DNA from: Eubacterium limosum
Lineage (GTDB): Bacteria > Bacillota > Clostridia > Eubacteriales > Eubacteriaceae
Direction of reading: 5' to 3'
NCBI RefSeq assembly: GCF_000807675.2
Contig: NZ_CP019962.1
Location: forward strand, 1,116,001 to 1,180,000
DNA: 64,000 nt
Shown one piece after another: positions 24,748 through 33,280 of this stretch. Position numbers and translations under genes: made by a program. Under the pieces are notes generated by a model. The model made no database searches, was not told the DNA's origin, and saw nothing but the letters and a program-made list of their open reading frames with translations. The first letter of the stretch is position 1. The number at the start of each line of letters is the position of its first letter.

Positions 24748-25506
24748 ATGTTTAATCAAGAAAAAATCAGAGATTTAGAAAGTCGTGTAAAGCGATTAGA
24801 GGATCAACCCAATTTAGTACCAATTAAGCAAGGTCGTTTGAAGATCGAAGACGCATTAATCAAAGATGCCGATTTTGGCGTTTCGATTTCAGTCGATGCC
24901 ATTGCCAAACGTTTGAAAAACATTGTGCAGAGCGAAATGACGGAGCTCAAGCCAAAAATCTGTGAAGTGGTAGAGGAGTTAAACTACGAAAAAAAAGGCA
25001 CCTTTGGCTGGGCATTGCAGCAGCTTAAAAAGGGAAATGCGGTCACACGTCAAAATTATCTTAAAAAAGATGCACAATGTTTCATTGAGCCAGCCTATAA
25101 TGATAAAGAACTTTTATTCTTTGCCTTGATTGATCGTAAGCAACATAATATTTTCAAACCCAATACGGATGATTTATTGGCTGAGGATTGGTTGTTAGTT
25201 GATCGGTACAACGTGAACAACTACTTCGATGAGACAGTTAAAACATACATCATTCCAGACACATCCGAAAAGTTGCTCAATTTCCAGGAAGCTTTTAAGC
25301 TGATGCGCCAGGAAGATCTGCCTGTAAAACGTAAATGCTGGAATGGTTATTGGAAGTGGGATGGGGAAACGATCTTAATTTTTACTGCCGATAACCGTAT
25401 TGTCAATATCCGGGAGACGAGATTTTTAGCCAATACAATCAAAGAAATTCTGGCTGATGATTGGGAAATCGCAACAGAAGAAAACTGTTCAGTGCCCATT
25501 GTTTAA
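24748..25506 (+). CDS. Double DUF2829 protein (Tad2-like anti-Thoeris candidate)
   Basis: 252 residues. A short coiled coil (1-20) is followed by two copies of a DUF2829-like domain. About 85-153: TFGWALQQLKKGNAVTRQN ... LLAEDWLLVDR. About 178-243: NFQEAFKLMRQ ... KRKCWNGYW ... ILADDWEIA. DUF2829 proteins include Tad2, which sequesters the cyclic ADP-ribose signal of Thoeris defence. Tad2 is normally a single short domain that oligomerises, so a tandem form inside the head operon is uncommon. AAGGAGG precedes the ATG. Binding activity is inference. Confidence 0.7.
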   Translation: MFNQEKIRDLESRVKRLEDQPNLVPIKQGRLKIEDALIKDADFGVSISVDAIAKRLKNIVQSEMTELKPKICEVVEELNYEKKGTFGWALQQLKKGNAVTRQNYLKKDAQCFIEPAYNDKELLFFALIDRKQHNIFKPNTDDLLAEDWLLVDRYNVNNYFDETVKTYIIPDTSEKLLNFQEAFKLMRQEDLPVKRKCWNGYWKWDGETILIFTADNRIVNIRETRFLANTIKEILADDWEIATEENCSVPIV

Positions 25507-25529
25507 ATATTATTAAATGGAGGTTTAAC

Positions 25530-26114
25530 ATGAAATTAAAAGAGTTTTTAAAAAGTAAAGGTCTTTCAGATGAGCAGATTGCAGACATTTTGAAGGCTAC
25601 TGGTGAGGACGTCATGATTGATGATGGGAAGGCTGCTGCCAGAACAACAGAATTAGAGGAGCAGCTCAAAACCGCCAATGATACCATCAAGGGGCTGAAG
25701 AAGGACAATGTTGACAACGAGGCCCTGCAGCTGAAGGTGACGGAATATGAGGAACAGATTAAGACACTGGAAAAGGATAGTAAAGAAAAAATCCGCAGCA
25801 TGGCCCTGGATAATGCCATTTCTGGATTCCTGAAAGAGAACAAAGCCAAGTACCCCGATTTGTTGGCAAGCAAATTTGACCGTGACAAGCTTGTGGTGGA
25901 TGAGCAGGGCCAGGTTAATGGACTGGGAGAACAGGGCAAGCAGCTCATGGATCAGTACAAGGAAATGTTTCAGGAAAGTATTTCCGGATTTACGCCGCCG
26001 AGCCCAGATACAGGTTCCCAGGCATCCGGCAGCACCTATGAAAATTTGGTTAAAAACGCGGATAACATGTCCGTTGAAGAGATTCAGGCCCAGCTGGGCG
26101 AAATGAAATTTTAG
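25530..26114 (+). CDS. Scaffolding protein (phage GP20-like)
   Basis: 194 residues from ATG 25530 behind TGGAGG; the longer frame from 25461 overlaps the preceding gene. Long coiled coil (TELEEQLKTANDTIKGLKK ... QLKVTEYEEQIKTLEKD) and a glycine/serine-rich linker near the end match GP20-type scaffolds, which organise coat assembly and are lost on maturation. Directly upstream of the coat gene. Confidence 0.85.
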   Translation: MKLKEFLKSKGLSDEQIADILKATGEDVMIDDGKAAARTTELEEQLKTANDTIKGLKKDNVDNEALQLKVTEYEEQIKTLEKDSKEKIRSMALDNAISGFLKENKAKYPDLLASKFDRDKLVVDEQGQVNGLGEQGKQLMDQYKEMFQESISGFTPPSPDTGSQASGSTYENLVKNADNMSVEEIQAQLGEMKF

Positions 26115-26127
26115 GAGGTAACACAAT

Positions 26128-27012
26128 ATGGCAGTAACAAGTTTTAAACCAACACTCTGGGAAGCGGCTTTGCTTCTCAATTTTCATAACGTTTCGATTG
26201 GGGACGCGATCACAACTGCACCGACCAGTGTCCAGGGTGAAACTTGTCGTTTCAACCGGATCGGAGCAGGCACGATTAAGGATTATAGTGGATCGGTCGA
26301 GTGGGATGAGATCACGACCACTCCTGAGGACATGACCTTTGACCAGCAGAAATACTTTGCTTTCAGCCTGGATGACTGTGACGCGGTACAGCTGAAGGGG
26401 CCGGTGATCCAGGAAACCACAGCCGAGCATTCTGCAATTCTGGCAGAAAGCTATGACCGCTATATTTTGGCACAGGCCGGAGCGTTGACCAAAGCCGCCC
26501 AGAACATTGGCAGCGCGTCTTCTAAGAAGCTGGTAACGCCGAAAAATGCCTATGACTATATTGTTGATCTGGCGACGCTGCTGAACAAGCTGAAGGCACC
26601 AAAGGTCAACCGCTTTGTGGTCGTGACCGCGGATATGCTGGGCGTTCTCTCCAAAGACCCACGCTTTACATCCAATCCGAATGTACTGGCAAACGGCATT
26701 GTTGAAGGCCAGACCATCAGCACACTACAGGTGGTTCAATCTGAAGAGCTGCCTGCGAACAAAATCATCGCGCTGCATAAGTCCGCTATTGGTGCAGCGA
26801 AACAGCTTTCTGAGATTGAAGCCATGCGGCTTCAGGATTCTTTCTCAGATGGGGTCCGTGGTCTGTGCAAGTATGGCGCGAAGGTATTGCGGGAAGATGC
26901 CATTGCAGTTCTGAACTGTACCATTGGTACCATCGAAGATGTGCCGCCGACCAAGGTTGAAGTCGCTAATACTGATGCCAATCCGGTTAAAACAAAGGAA
27001 GTCACCGCATAA
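26128..27012 (+). CDS. Major capsid protein
   Basis: 294 residues. Starts MAVTSFKPTLWEAALL, a common opening in coat proteins that follow GP20 scaffolds; the middle (NRFVVVTADMLGVLSKDPRF) and end (GVRGLCKYGAKVLREDAIAVL) fit this coat family. Strong GGAGG site and position after the scaffold support it. A terminator-like hairpin follows at 27021. Confidence 0.87.
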   Translation: MAVTSFKPTLWEAALLLNFHNVSIGDAITTAPTSVQGETCRFNRIGAGTIKDYSGSVEWDEITTTPEDMTFDQQKYFAFSLDDCDAVQLKGPVIQETTAEHSAILAESYDRYILAQAGALTKAAQNIGSASSKKLVTPKNAYDYIVDLATLLNKLKAPKVNRFVVVTADMLGVLSKDPRFTSNPNVLANGIVEGQTISTLQVVQSEELPANKIIALHKSAIGAAKQLSEIEAMRLQDSFSDGVRGLCKYGAKVLREDAIAVLNCTIGTIEDVPPTKVEVANTDANPVKTKEVTA

Positions 27013-27020
27013 AGCTTGTG

Positions 27021-27047
27021 GGCAGGGATCACCCTGCCTGCCTTTTT
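27021..27047 (+). terminator. Hairpin after the capsid gene
   Basis: GGCAGGG-ATCA-CCCTGCC then TGCCTTTTT. A partial terminator here would lower expression of downstream connector and tail genes relative to coat, and is one of the sites an antiterminator would have to pass. Confidence 0.75.
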
Positions 27048-27061
27048 AGATTGGAGCAAGA

Positions 27062-27370
27062 ATGGAAGAACGATTATTACTAGAGCTGTCCCATTACCCC
27101 GGTTTTGGAGATTTGGATGAACCCTTGCAGAAATGCCTGATAGAGGATGCTATTGCCGAAGTAAAGAGCTATGTCAATTGTCCAGCAAAGACAGAGCTTC
27201 CGATGGAAATGAAAGCAGTTGTCAAAGAGATTGCACTCATTCGCTTTAATAAGATGGGTGCTGAAGGCATTGCCGCAACCAGTCAGAGCGGTGTCTCTGA
27301 AAATTATATTGAAGATTTGCCCGCTGGGCTTCGCAGACAGCTTAGACGTATACGAAAGTTACCGAGGTGA
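27062..27370 (+). CDS. Head-tail connector (adaptor) protein
   Basis: 102 residues, helical, with the pattern of small Gp15/Gp6-type adaptors (EDAIAEVKSYVNCPA ... VVKEIALIRFNKMGAEGI). First of four short genes between coat and tail tube, the usual place for neck proteins. Confidence 0.7.
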   Translation: MEERLLLELSHYPGFGDLDEPLQKCLIEDAIAEVKSYVNCPAKTELPMEMKAVVKEIALIRFNKMGAEGIAATSQSGVSENYIEDLPAGLRRQLRRIRKLPR

Positions 27371-27373
27371 CAA

Positions 27374-27694
27374 ATGAGCATTAACAGTAAAATGGAAGAC
27401 TACATGGTTGAAACACTGGTCAAGGTTCGAACAGCCAGCGGCTCGGATCGGCGGGAATGGACACCCAGCCGACCGATAAAGGTGTCGGTCTTTAAGATTA
27501 ACGAGCAGCGCCAGACCTTAAGTCTTAAATACAGTGAAAGCACCCATACCGGGTTAACACGATGTAAGTATATCAAAGCGAATACCAATCGCCTTAAAAA
27601 CACTAAAACGGGTGCCCTTTATAACATTTTAAGCGCCGCAAACGATGGACGCATGACAAATTTGCTGCTGGCTTCGGTGGAAACCGATGTCTGA
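27374..27694 (+). CDS. Head closure (stopper) protein candidate
   Basis: 106 residues, predicted beta-rich (ETLVKVRTASGSDRREWTPSRPIKVSVFK). Assigned by size and order between adaptor and HK97 Gp10-like genes. It begins three bases after the adaptor stop and overlaps the next gene by eight bases. Confidence 0.6.
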   Translation: MSINSKMEDYMVETLVKVRTASGSDRREWTPSRPIKVSVFKINEQRQTLSLKYSESTHTGLTRCKYIKANTNRLKNTKTGALYNILSAANDGRMTNLLLASVETDV

Positions 27695-28103
27695 TAATCG
27701 TGGCTTTGAGGCCAGCATTGATCATGCAACCCTTGAAATAATTCAACGCGTGGCACAGAACATGGATAAGGCCTGTCTTGTGGTTGAACGTTCAGGCAAG
27801 CAGAACTGCCCTGTTAATTTTGGGGCTTTGCGGGCAGATATCCACCATGAAGTTACAACGACAGCCAGTGAAATTGTCGGTGTGGTTGGTAACAGCCTGG
27901 ATTATGCACCAATGGTGCATGAGGGAACAGGTATCTATGAAAGAAATGGACGTGGCCGAAGGACACCCTGGAGGTTTAAGGTAGCCGCTGGAAAATATAA
28001 AGGCTGGCATACCACAAAAGGCCAAAAGCCACAGCCTTATCTGGAAGATGCCAAGCAACAGAATTTATCTAAAATTCGTGGAATTTTAGCAGGAGAATCA
28101 TAA
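27687..28103 (+). CDS. HK97 Gp10-like neck/tail completion protein
   Basis: 138 residues. The signature NSLDYAPMVHEGTG with a basic linker and KPQPYLEDA near the end is typical of HK97 Gp10-family proteins, which join head and tail. One-base overlap with the next gene (TAATG). Confidence 0.8.
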   Translation: MSDNRGFEASIDHATLEIIQRVAQNMDKACLVVERSGKQNCPVNFGALRADIHHEVTTTASEIVGVVGNSLDYAPMVHEGTGIYERNGRGRRTPWRFKVAAGKYKGWHTTKGQKPQPYLEDAKQQNLSKIRGILAGES

Positions 28104-28486
28104 TGGAAAATGATCTGATCGCTTATATTGCAGAACACGTTCCGGCATTAAAAGATAAAATCAAGCCGGTTTACACAAGTGAGCTTGAACAACCCAGTAT
28201 GGTTTACGGTACCACACCAATGACCACAGGCGTGGTCAACCAAACCCAGTTAAACTTAAAAATACTGGCAAAAGACTACGATGCCTGCAAAGCAATGATT
28301 GATGCCGTCATCTGTGCATTGGATATGTCGAGCGATATGACTTATCGTCTTTACAGAGGTATCCGCTTTCGGGCAACGTTAGCAGGCGGCGGTGAACCAG
28401 TAGCCCCAGAGGCCGGTGGTTCCGAATATTTTGAAGCAACCTTATATTTTATAATCAATTGGAGGAAACGAAATGTCACTGGATAA
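28103..28486 (+). CDS. Tail terminator/completion protein candidate
   Basis: 127 residues, compact alpha/beta (ENDLIAYIAEHVPALKDKI ... SEYFEATLYFII). Size and place between Gp10-like and tube genes match tail terminator proteins that cap the tail tube. Overlaps the next start by 14 bases. Confidence 0.65.
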   Translation: MENDLIAYIAEHVPALKDKIKPVYTSELEQPSMVYGTTPMTTGVVNQTQLNLKILAKDYDACKAMIDAVICALDMSSDMTYRLYRGIRFRATLAGGGEPVAPEAGGSEYFEATLYFIINWRKRNVTG

Positions 28487-29054
28487 TCAAGAAATTATAT
28501 TAGGCGCTGGTGAAGTCTACATGTACGAATGCCCAGCGTTAACCGATGGTGATCTGCCTGCCGACGCCGTCATTGAGACCGACGATCACAACGTTGGTCA
28601 CTGCTCCGGCGGGTTCTCCATCGACTACAAACCTGAAAAGTACGATGTAAAGAACCAGTATGGCAAAACCGTCAAGAGTTTTATCACCAAAGAAGAAATC
28701 ACTGCTAAAACCGGTATTCTGCGCTGGAAGTTGTCAAATCTGGCCCTACTCAGCTCTGCCATCTTTGCGGAGGATAAGCAGAAAAAAGCCCGAACCCTGA
28801 CCTTTGGCGGAGGCGGCAGCCTGAAAACCGTGCTGCTTCGCTTTGTGCACGTCAAGGAGAACGGCAAAAAGATCCGGTTCACCATGATCGGCCAGGGCGG
28901 CAACGGCTTTGCCATTGAGTTCACCGACAAAGAGCTGACCGTGGACGCAGAGATCACGGCCATCGAATACCTGAAGAACTTTCTGGCTGTTTTCGAGGAG
29001 GAACTGACCGATGAAGAGGCATCAGCACTCCCAGCACCGACAAGCGACAGCTAA
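28473..29054 (+). CDS. Major tail (tube) protein
   Basis: 193 residues, beta-rich (GAGEVYMYECPAL, then FSIDYKPEKYDVKNQYGKTV). GGAGG before the ATG and position just upstream of the tail chaperone genes fit a siphovirus tube subunit. Acidic C-terminal tail. No sheath gene accompanies it. Confidence 0.8.
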   Translation: MSLDNQEIILGAGEVYMYECPALTDGDLPADAVIETDDHNVGHCSGGFSIDYKPEKYDVKNQYGKTVKSFITKEEITAKTGILRWKLSNLALLSSAIFAEDKQKKARTLTFGGGGSLKTVLLRFVHVKENGKKIRFTMIGQGGNGFAIEFTDKELTVDAEITAIEYLKNFLAVFEEELTDEEASALPAPTSDS

Positions 29055-29057
29055 GGC

Positions 29058-29086
29058 TTGTTATTTCCTTCTGAATGTTGTATGAT
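29058..29086 (+). promoter_or_regulatory. Promoter of the lipoprotein cassette
   Basis: TTGTTA (29058-29063), 17-base spacer, TATGAT (29081-29086), four bases after the tube-protein stop. It would allow expression in the lysogen independently of the late operon. Confidence 0.6.
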
Positions 29087-29116
29087 AAATCTATAATTTT
29101 TAGGGGGGAAAGAAAA

Positions 29117-29593
29117 ATGAAAAGAATCATATCTTTATTTACTATTGTCCTTGTTTTACTTGTTTGCATGTCGGGGTGCGGGAATAGCGAGACGACAACT
29201 ACAGAGCAAAAAACGTCACCGAGCACTACACCTACAGCTACCCCGTCACCATCTACCGCTGATGATACAGTAAACATAAAAGAAGTAGCAGTACCTGCAG
29301 ATTTTATTGAAATAAACGCAGGTAATTGGAAGGGGAAAAAAGTCGTCGTTACCGGAGAGATTAATGCGATAGACAAAGAGGGAAAACTGGATGTTTTTCC
29401 AAATTGCATGATATCGCAGGAAGAAGGGGATGGTTACATCGTTTATATGCTGAGAGTTCCAGAGGGGCTTGAGAATAATACGCTTCAAGATAAAAATGAC
29501 GGCGACATAGTAACTGTATATGGCGTTGTTGATAAACCACAGGAAAATACACATTGGCCAACAATTGTATCGATAATAATGGAAAAGCAATAG
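29117..29593 (+). CDS. Secreted lipoprotein, phage moron candidate
   Basis: 158 residues from ATG 29117 (AGGGGGGAA upstream). The signal peptide ends in a lipobox (VCMSGC, lipidated Cys near residue 22), followed by a Thr/Pro/Ser-rich spacer and an OB-fold-like domain (WKGKKVVVTGEINAIDKEGKL ... DIVTVYGVVDKP) similar to tRNA_anti-like lipoproteins. It has its own promoter and terminator, is AT-rich and interrupts the usual tube-chaperone order. Surface-displayed prophage lipoproteins can block superinfection; that role is inferred. Confidence 0.75.
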   Translation: MKRIISLFTIVLVLLVCMSGCGNSETTTTEQKTSPSTTPTATPSPSTADDTVNIKEVAVPADFIEINAGNWKGKKVVVTGEINAIDKEGKLDVFPNCMISQEEGDGYIVYMLRVPEGLENNTLQDKNDGDIVTVYGVVDKPQENTHWPTIVSIIMEKQ

Positions 29594-29598
29594 TTTTT

Positions 29599-29624
29599 AG
29601 CACTCTCGATTGAGAGTGCTTTTA
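29599..29624 (+). terminator. Terminator of the lipoprotein cassette
   Basis: Perfect 9-bp stem AGCACTCTC/GAGAGTGCT, loop GATT, followed by TTTTATAA; five bases after the lipoprotein stop. Confidence 0.88.
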
Positions 29625-29648
29625 TAATACTCAAAACAGGAGAAAAAC

Positions 29649-29999
29649 ATGATCAACTTAAATCAATACATTGATAAAACAGCAGATTTTCAGATCGGGG
29701 ACGAGGTTATCTCAGTAAAGTTACCATCTTGTAACGTTATGGCAGAGATTGCCAAGATTGAAGATACAAACACAAAAGAGGATACCAGCCTGTACTATAA
29801 AAATCGTCAGAAGGTCGCAAAAGCCCTGTTGAATTTTAATACAGCGAACCGCGCCTTTACAGATGAAGAAATGGATGAAATTCCACTGCAGGCCATTGAT
29901 GATATCATTAAAACGGTCATGAGTGCGAGAATTGAGGTGGGCGCTGACCCAAACTCAAACTCCCAATCCCAGACGGAGACATCGGCGAAGCAGTCGTAA
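29649..29999 (+). CDS. Tail assembly chaperone, short form (gpG-like)
   Basis: 116 residues read in frame. Contains the slippery heptamer C-CCA-AAC at 29948-29954, exactly in phase for a -1 shift about 45 bases before its stop. The short form would correspond to lambda gpG. It lies between the lipoprotein cassette and the tape measure. Confidence 0.75.
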   Translation: MINLNQYIDKTADFQIGDEVISVKLPSCNVMAEIAKIEDTNTKEDTSLYYKNRQKVAKALLNFNTANRAFTDEEMDEIPLQAIDDIIKTVMSARIEVGADPNSNSQSQTETSAKQS

Positions 30000-30256
30000 A
30001 AAAATACTTCAAACAAGAGGATTGGGAGAAAAACTATATTCTTTCCACAGCCGAAATTAAGCGCATTGCATACTATACCGGTCTCAATTTTATGCAGGTC
30101 CTGAATCTTCCATTCGGGGCTTATTTAGTTTACCGGAAAGAGTCCTGGATTGACGCGCTTAATAAAACAGAGGATGGCCGGGAACTTCTTAAAAATCTCT
30201 GGCGTCTCAGTCAGACAAAAGCGGATTTAACGGCTGTCCGGCAGAAAACGAGGTGA
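29949..30256 (+). CDS. Tail assembly chaperone frameshift extension (gpT-like)
   Basis: No start codon of its own. The -1 frame opens immediately after a TGA at 29945-29947 and reads PKLKLPIPDGDIGEAVVKKY and onward to TGA 30254-30256, five bases before the tape measure. The continuous, normal-looking protein sequence and the correctly phased C-CCA-AAC heptamer show that ribosomes probably shift here to make a GT-type fusion, as in most long-tailed phages. Such a product binds the tape measure during assembly. Confidence 0.8.
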
Positions 30257-30261
30257 TTTAA

Positions 30262-33200
30262 ATGCCAGGATTGACAGGCGGTATCTCTCTTGCGCCTCTT
30301 AAGGTAGAGCTCAAAGCAGATATTACCGGTTTTAAGTCCGATATGGAAAAAGCCAGGGTAACGGGTGTTACTGAGGCCGAAAAAATTAGCAAATCCCTCG
30401 AAAATACGGCTAAAACAGGTGAACGCTTATCCAGTGTCGGCAGCAATCTGACGAAATACGTATCACTCCCACTTGCTGGGGTTGCGACAGTGGCTGGAAA
30501 AATGGCAATGGACTTTGAAAAATCCATGGGGATGGTTTCCACACTGTTAGACGGCACAACAGAACAGGTCAAAGACCGTACAGCGGAGCTGTCTGAAAGT
30601 GTGTTGAATGTTTCCAAAGATACCGGCGTTGCCGCTAAAGACATATCCGGAGGGCTTTATGAGGTTATTTCGGCTTATGGAGATACTGCGGATAGCGCTA
30701 AAATTCTGGAGGTTGCGGCCAAAGGGGCCAAAGCCTCTGGAGCCAGCACGACCGATACCATTCGTCTCTTATCTAGCGTTACTAAGGGTTATGGAGATAC
30801 CAGCTTCGAAGCCAACCAAAAAGTGGCGGATCTGGCGTTCTTGACCGCCAAGCTTGGGCAGACCACTTTTCCAGAACTTGCAAGTTCAATTGGTCAGGTA
30901 GTTCCACTTTGTGAGAATTTAAAAGTTAGTCAGGAAGAGCTTTTCGGCGTAATGGCCACGGCAACGGGCGTCACAGGAACCGCTTCCGAAGTAAGCACGC
31001 AGTTAAAAGGCGTTTTACAAGCGCTTATGTCTCCAACTGAAAGTATGATCGTTCTTATGAATGATCTTGGTTATGCTAACGGGCAAGCCATGATGGAATC
31101 TCTTGGGCTTCAAGGATCAATCAATACGATCGTAAAAGCAGCAGAGGATTCAGGTAAGCCGCTTCAAGATTACATCGGAGAAATTAATGGGCAGATAATT
31201 GCTCTGGCGCTTGCCGGAGCTCAATCCGAAAACCTGACAGAAAAAACCAAGGCGATGATGGAAGCCAACGGCGCAGCAACCGAGGCTTATGAAAAAAGCC
31301 AGGATAACATGGGCGCTAAGTTTGAGAAGGCCATGAATAAAATCATGGTTTCACTCATTGAACTTGGCGATGCGGCAGCACCCACCCTGGAAAAAATTGC
31401 GGACATGATCTCAGATGTGGCGGACTGGTTTGGAAGTCTGAGCGATGAGCAGCAGGAGAATATTTTAAAATGGGGCGGTCTTGCAGCAGCAGCCGGTCCG
31501 GTCTTGAAGCTGTTCGGCGATGGTATCCAAATGTTCACTAAACTGACACCTGCTATAGCTGGTTTATCAAAAGGTTTTGATGTCCTAAGTGGCGCCGGAA
31601 AATCTGTAACCAGAACGGTGCCGAAGGCAACCTCGGTGGCTAAAGACCTTGCTAAAGAGGTTGGTGGCCTACCAGCGCTTTTAAAACCGGCGGCCAAAGA
31701 AGCCACGGAGTTAGCTACAGCTGGCGGTAGTATTGCCAAAGCCTTACCGGATGCTTCAAAAGTTATTGAAGGGGTCGAATACGCCATTGATGGGATACCA
31801 AAAGCAGCTGCACCAGCTGCGGAGTCCTTAACAACGGTTGCGGGTGCTGCCGGTGAAGCAGCAACAGCAGTCGGCGGTGGTTCTGGGTTAGCCGGGACGC
31901 TCTCCAATGTTTTAGGCTCTTCTCTTGGAACAGCAGCTATTGGAGTGGGCGCATTTGCCGTTGCCGCAGCAGGGATTGGTGTGGGCATTGCAGAAGCATA
32001 TAAACAGATGAATGCGGATGTGGTGCCAGAGGTAGATCTGTTCAGCGAAACCATTGATACTGCGACCAAACGCATTGCAGACAGCTCAGGGATGGGCGCG
32101 TCCATTGCGGCTGAAAACACCGTTAAAATATCCGATGCCACCAAGGAAGCCCTGGGGGCCTATATGGAGCTGGATGACGGTGTCACGCAGTCCCTTTACA
32201 ATATCGGATTGAATTCTGAAAATATTACTGCTGAGACCACCAACACTATTTTTACAAATTTTGCATCCATGAGTCAGATGCTCATTGACAAGGAAAATGA
32301 AACGTACAATACACGCATTGAAGCTTTAAGCACTTTTTTAACCAGCAGTTCAACCATGGAAGCCGCCAGTGGTCAGGCGATCCTTGATCAGATCAACCAA
32401 AGGCATTCTGACAGAATTTCAAGTACCGAGGCTATGCAGGCCCGGCTGACCGAATTACAGACGATTGCGGCAGCCAATAACGGGCAGCTCTCCCGAGAAG
32501 AACAAGCAGAGCTTAAGAGCATTCAGGATCAGATGCGTGAGGACGCTATCGGTGCCTTAACGCAGACAGAACAGGAAGCCGCGGTCATCCGTGCCCGTAT
32601 CAAGGAATACCAGGGGCGCTTAAGCGCAGAAATGGCCTCCGAATTAATCATCAAAGCCAATGAAGCCCGTGACGGTGAAATCAAGGCCGCCCAGGAAAAA
32701 CGGGATGGCATTATTGTTCAGGCTGAAGGGCTCAGACGGGCCGGAGATATCACACAGGAGCAATACGATGAGATGGTACGCGCAGCCCAGGAAGGCTGTG
32801 ATCAGCAGATCAGCGAGGCAGAAAGAACCTGTGACGGCGTCAAAAAAGAAATCGAAGAAGGTACGCCTGGTATCTTGAATGCTCTTAACATCCAGACAGG
32901 AGAAATGTTATCCCCATTTGAAATATTCAAGGAAAATGTACTCGGTATTTTCAATAGCATAGCTGCTTGGTGGGATAATTTACCCTTTAATAAAGGTGTT
33001 TCAGTTACAGATCGGATTAAAAATAGTTCAGGCTATTCTCATAGCTATAATGGCGTTGAGAACGTCCCCTATGACGGATACCGCATCTATGCCCATAAGG
33101 ATGAGCGTTTGCTGACAGCTGAAGAAAATGCCGCCTACACCCGGATGCTCTCTGGTAACTCAGGCGGTATTCATCAGGAATTCAACTTCTACGGCGACAA

Positions 33201-33267
33201 TAACAGCCCATCCGAAATTGGACGGGCAGCTGAAAAAGCCATGCGGGATATCCCGACAACACCTTAA
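30262..33267 (+). CDS. Tail tape measure protein
   Basis: 1001 residues. N-terminal TP901-type core (GERLSSVGSNLTKYVSLPLAGVATVAGKMAMDFEKSMGMVSTLLDGT), then Ala/Gly-rich hydrophobic segments about 510-580 and long coiled coils about 690-880. Its length sets tail length, roughly 150 nm by the usual 1.5 angstrom per residue rule. Follows the chaperone genes as expected. Confidence 0.93.
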   Translation: MPGLTGGISLAPLKVELKADITGFKSDMEKARVTGVTEAEKISKSLENTAKTGERLSSVGSNLTKYVSLPLAGVATVAGKMAMDFEKSMGMVSTLLDGTTEQVKDRTAELSESVLNVSKDTGVAAKDISGGLYEVISAYGDTADSAKILEVAAKGAKASGASTTDTIRLLSSVTKGYGDTSFEANQKVADLAFLTAKLGQTTFPELASSIGQVVPLCENLKVSQEELFGVMATATGVTGTASEVSTQLKGVLQALMSPTESMIVLMNDLGYANGQAMMESLGLQGSINTIVKAAEDSGKPLQDYIGEINGQIIALALAGAQSENLTEKTKAMMEANGAATEAYEKSQDNMGAKFEKAMNKIMVSLIELGDAAAPTLEKIADMISDVADWFGSLSDEQQENILKWGGLAAAAGPVLKLFGDGIQMFTKLTPAIAGLSKGFDVLSGAGKSVTRTVPKATSVAKDLAKEVGGLPALLKPAAKEATELATAGGSIAKALPDASKVIEGVEYAIDGIPKAAAPAAESLTTVAGAAGEAATAVGGGSGLAGTLSNVLGSSLGTAAIGVGAFAVAAAGIGVGIAEAYKQMNADVVPEVDLFSETIDTATKRIADSSGMGASIAAENTVKISDATKEALGAYMELDDGVTQSLYNIGLNSENITAETTNTIFTNFASMSQMLIDKENETYNTRIEALSTFLTSSSTMEAASGQAILDQINQRHSDRISSTEAMQARLTELQTIAAANNGQLSREEQAELKSIQDQMREDAIGALTQTEQEAAVIRARIKEYQGRLSAEMASELIIKANEARDGEIKAAQEKRDGIIVQAEGLRRAGDITQEQYDEMVRAAQEGCDQQISEAERTCDGVKKEIEEGTPGILNALNIQTGEMLSPFEIFKENVLGIFNSIAAWWDNLPFNKGVSVTDRIKNSSGYSHSYNGVENVPYDGYRIYAHKDERLLTAEENAAYTRMLSGNSGGIHQEFNFYGDNNSPSEIGRAAEKAMRDIPTTP

Positions 33268-33280
33268 GATCGGAGGAAAA

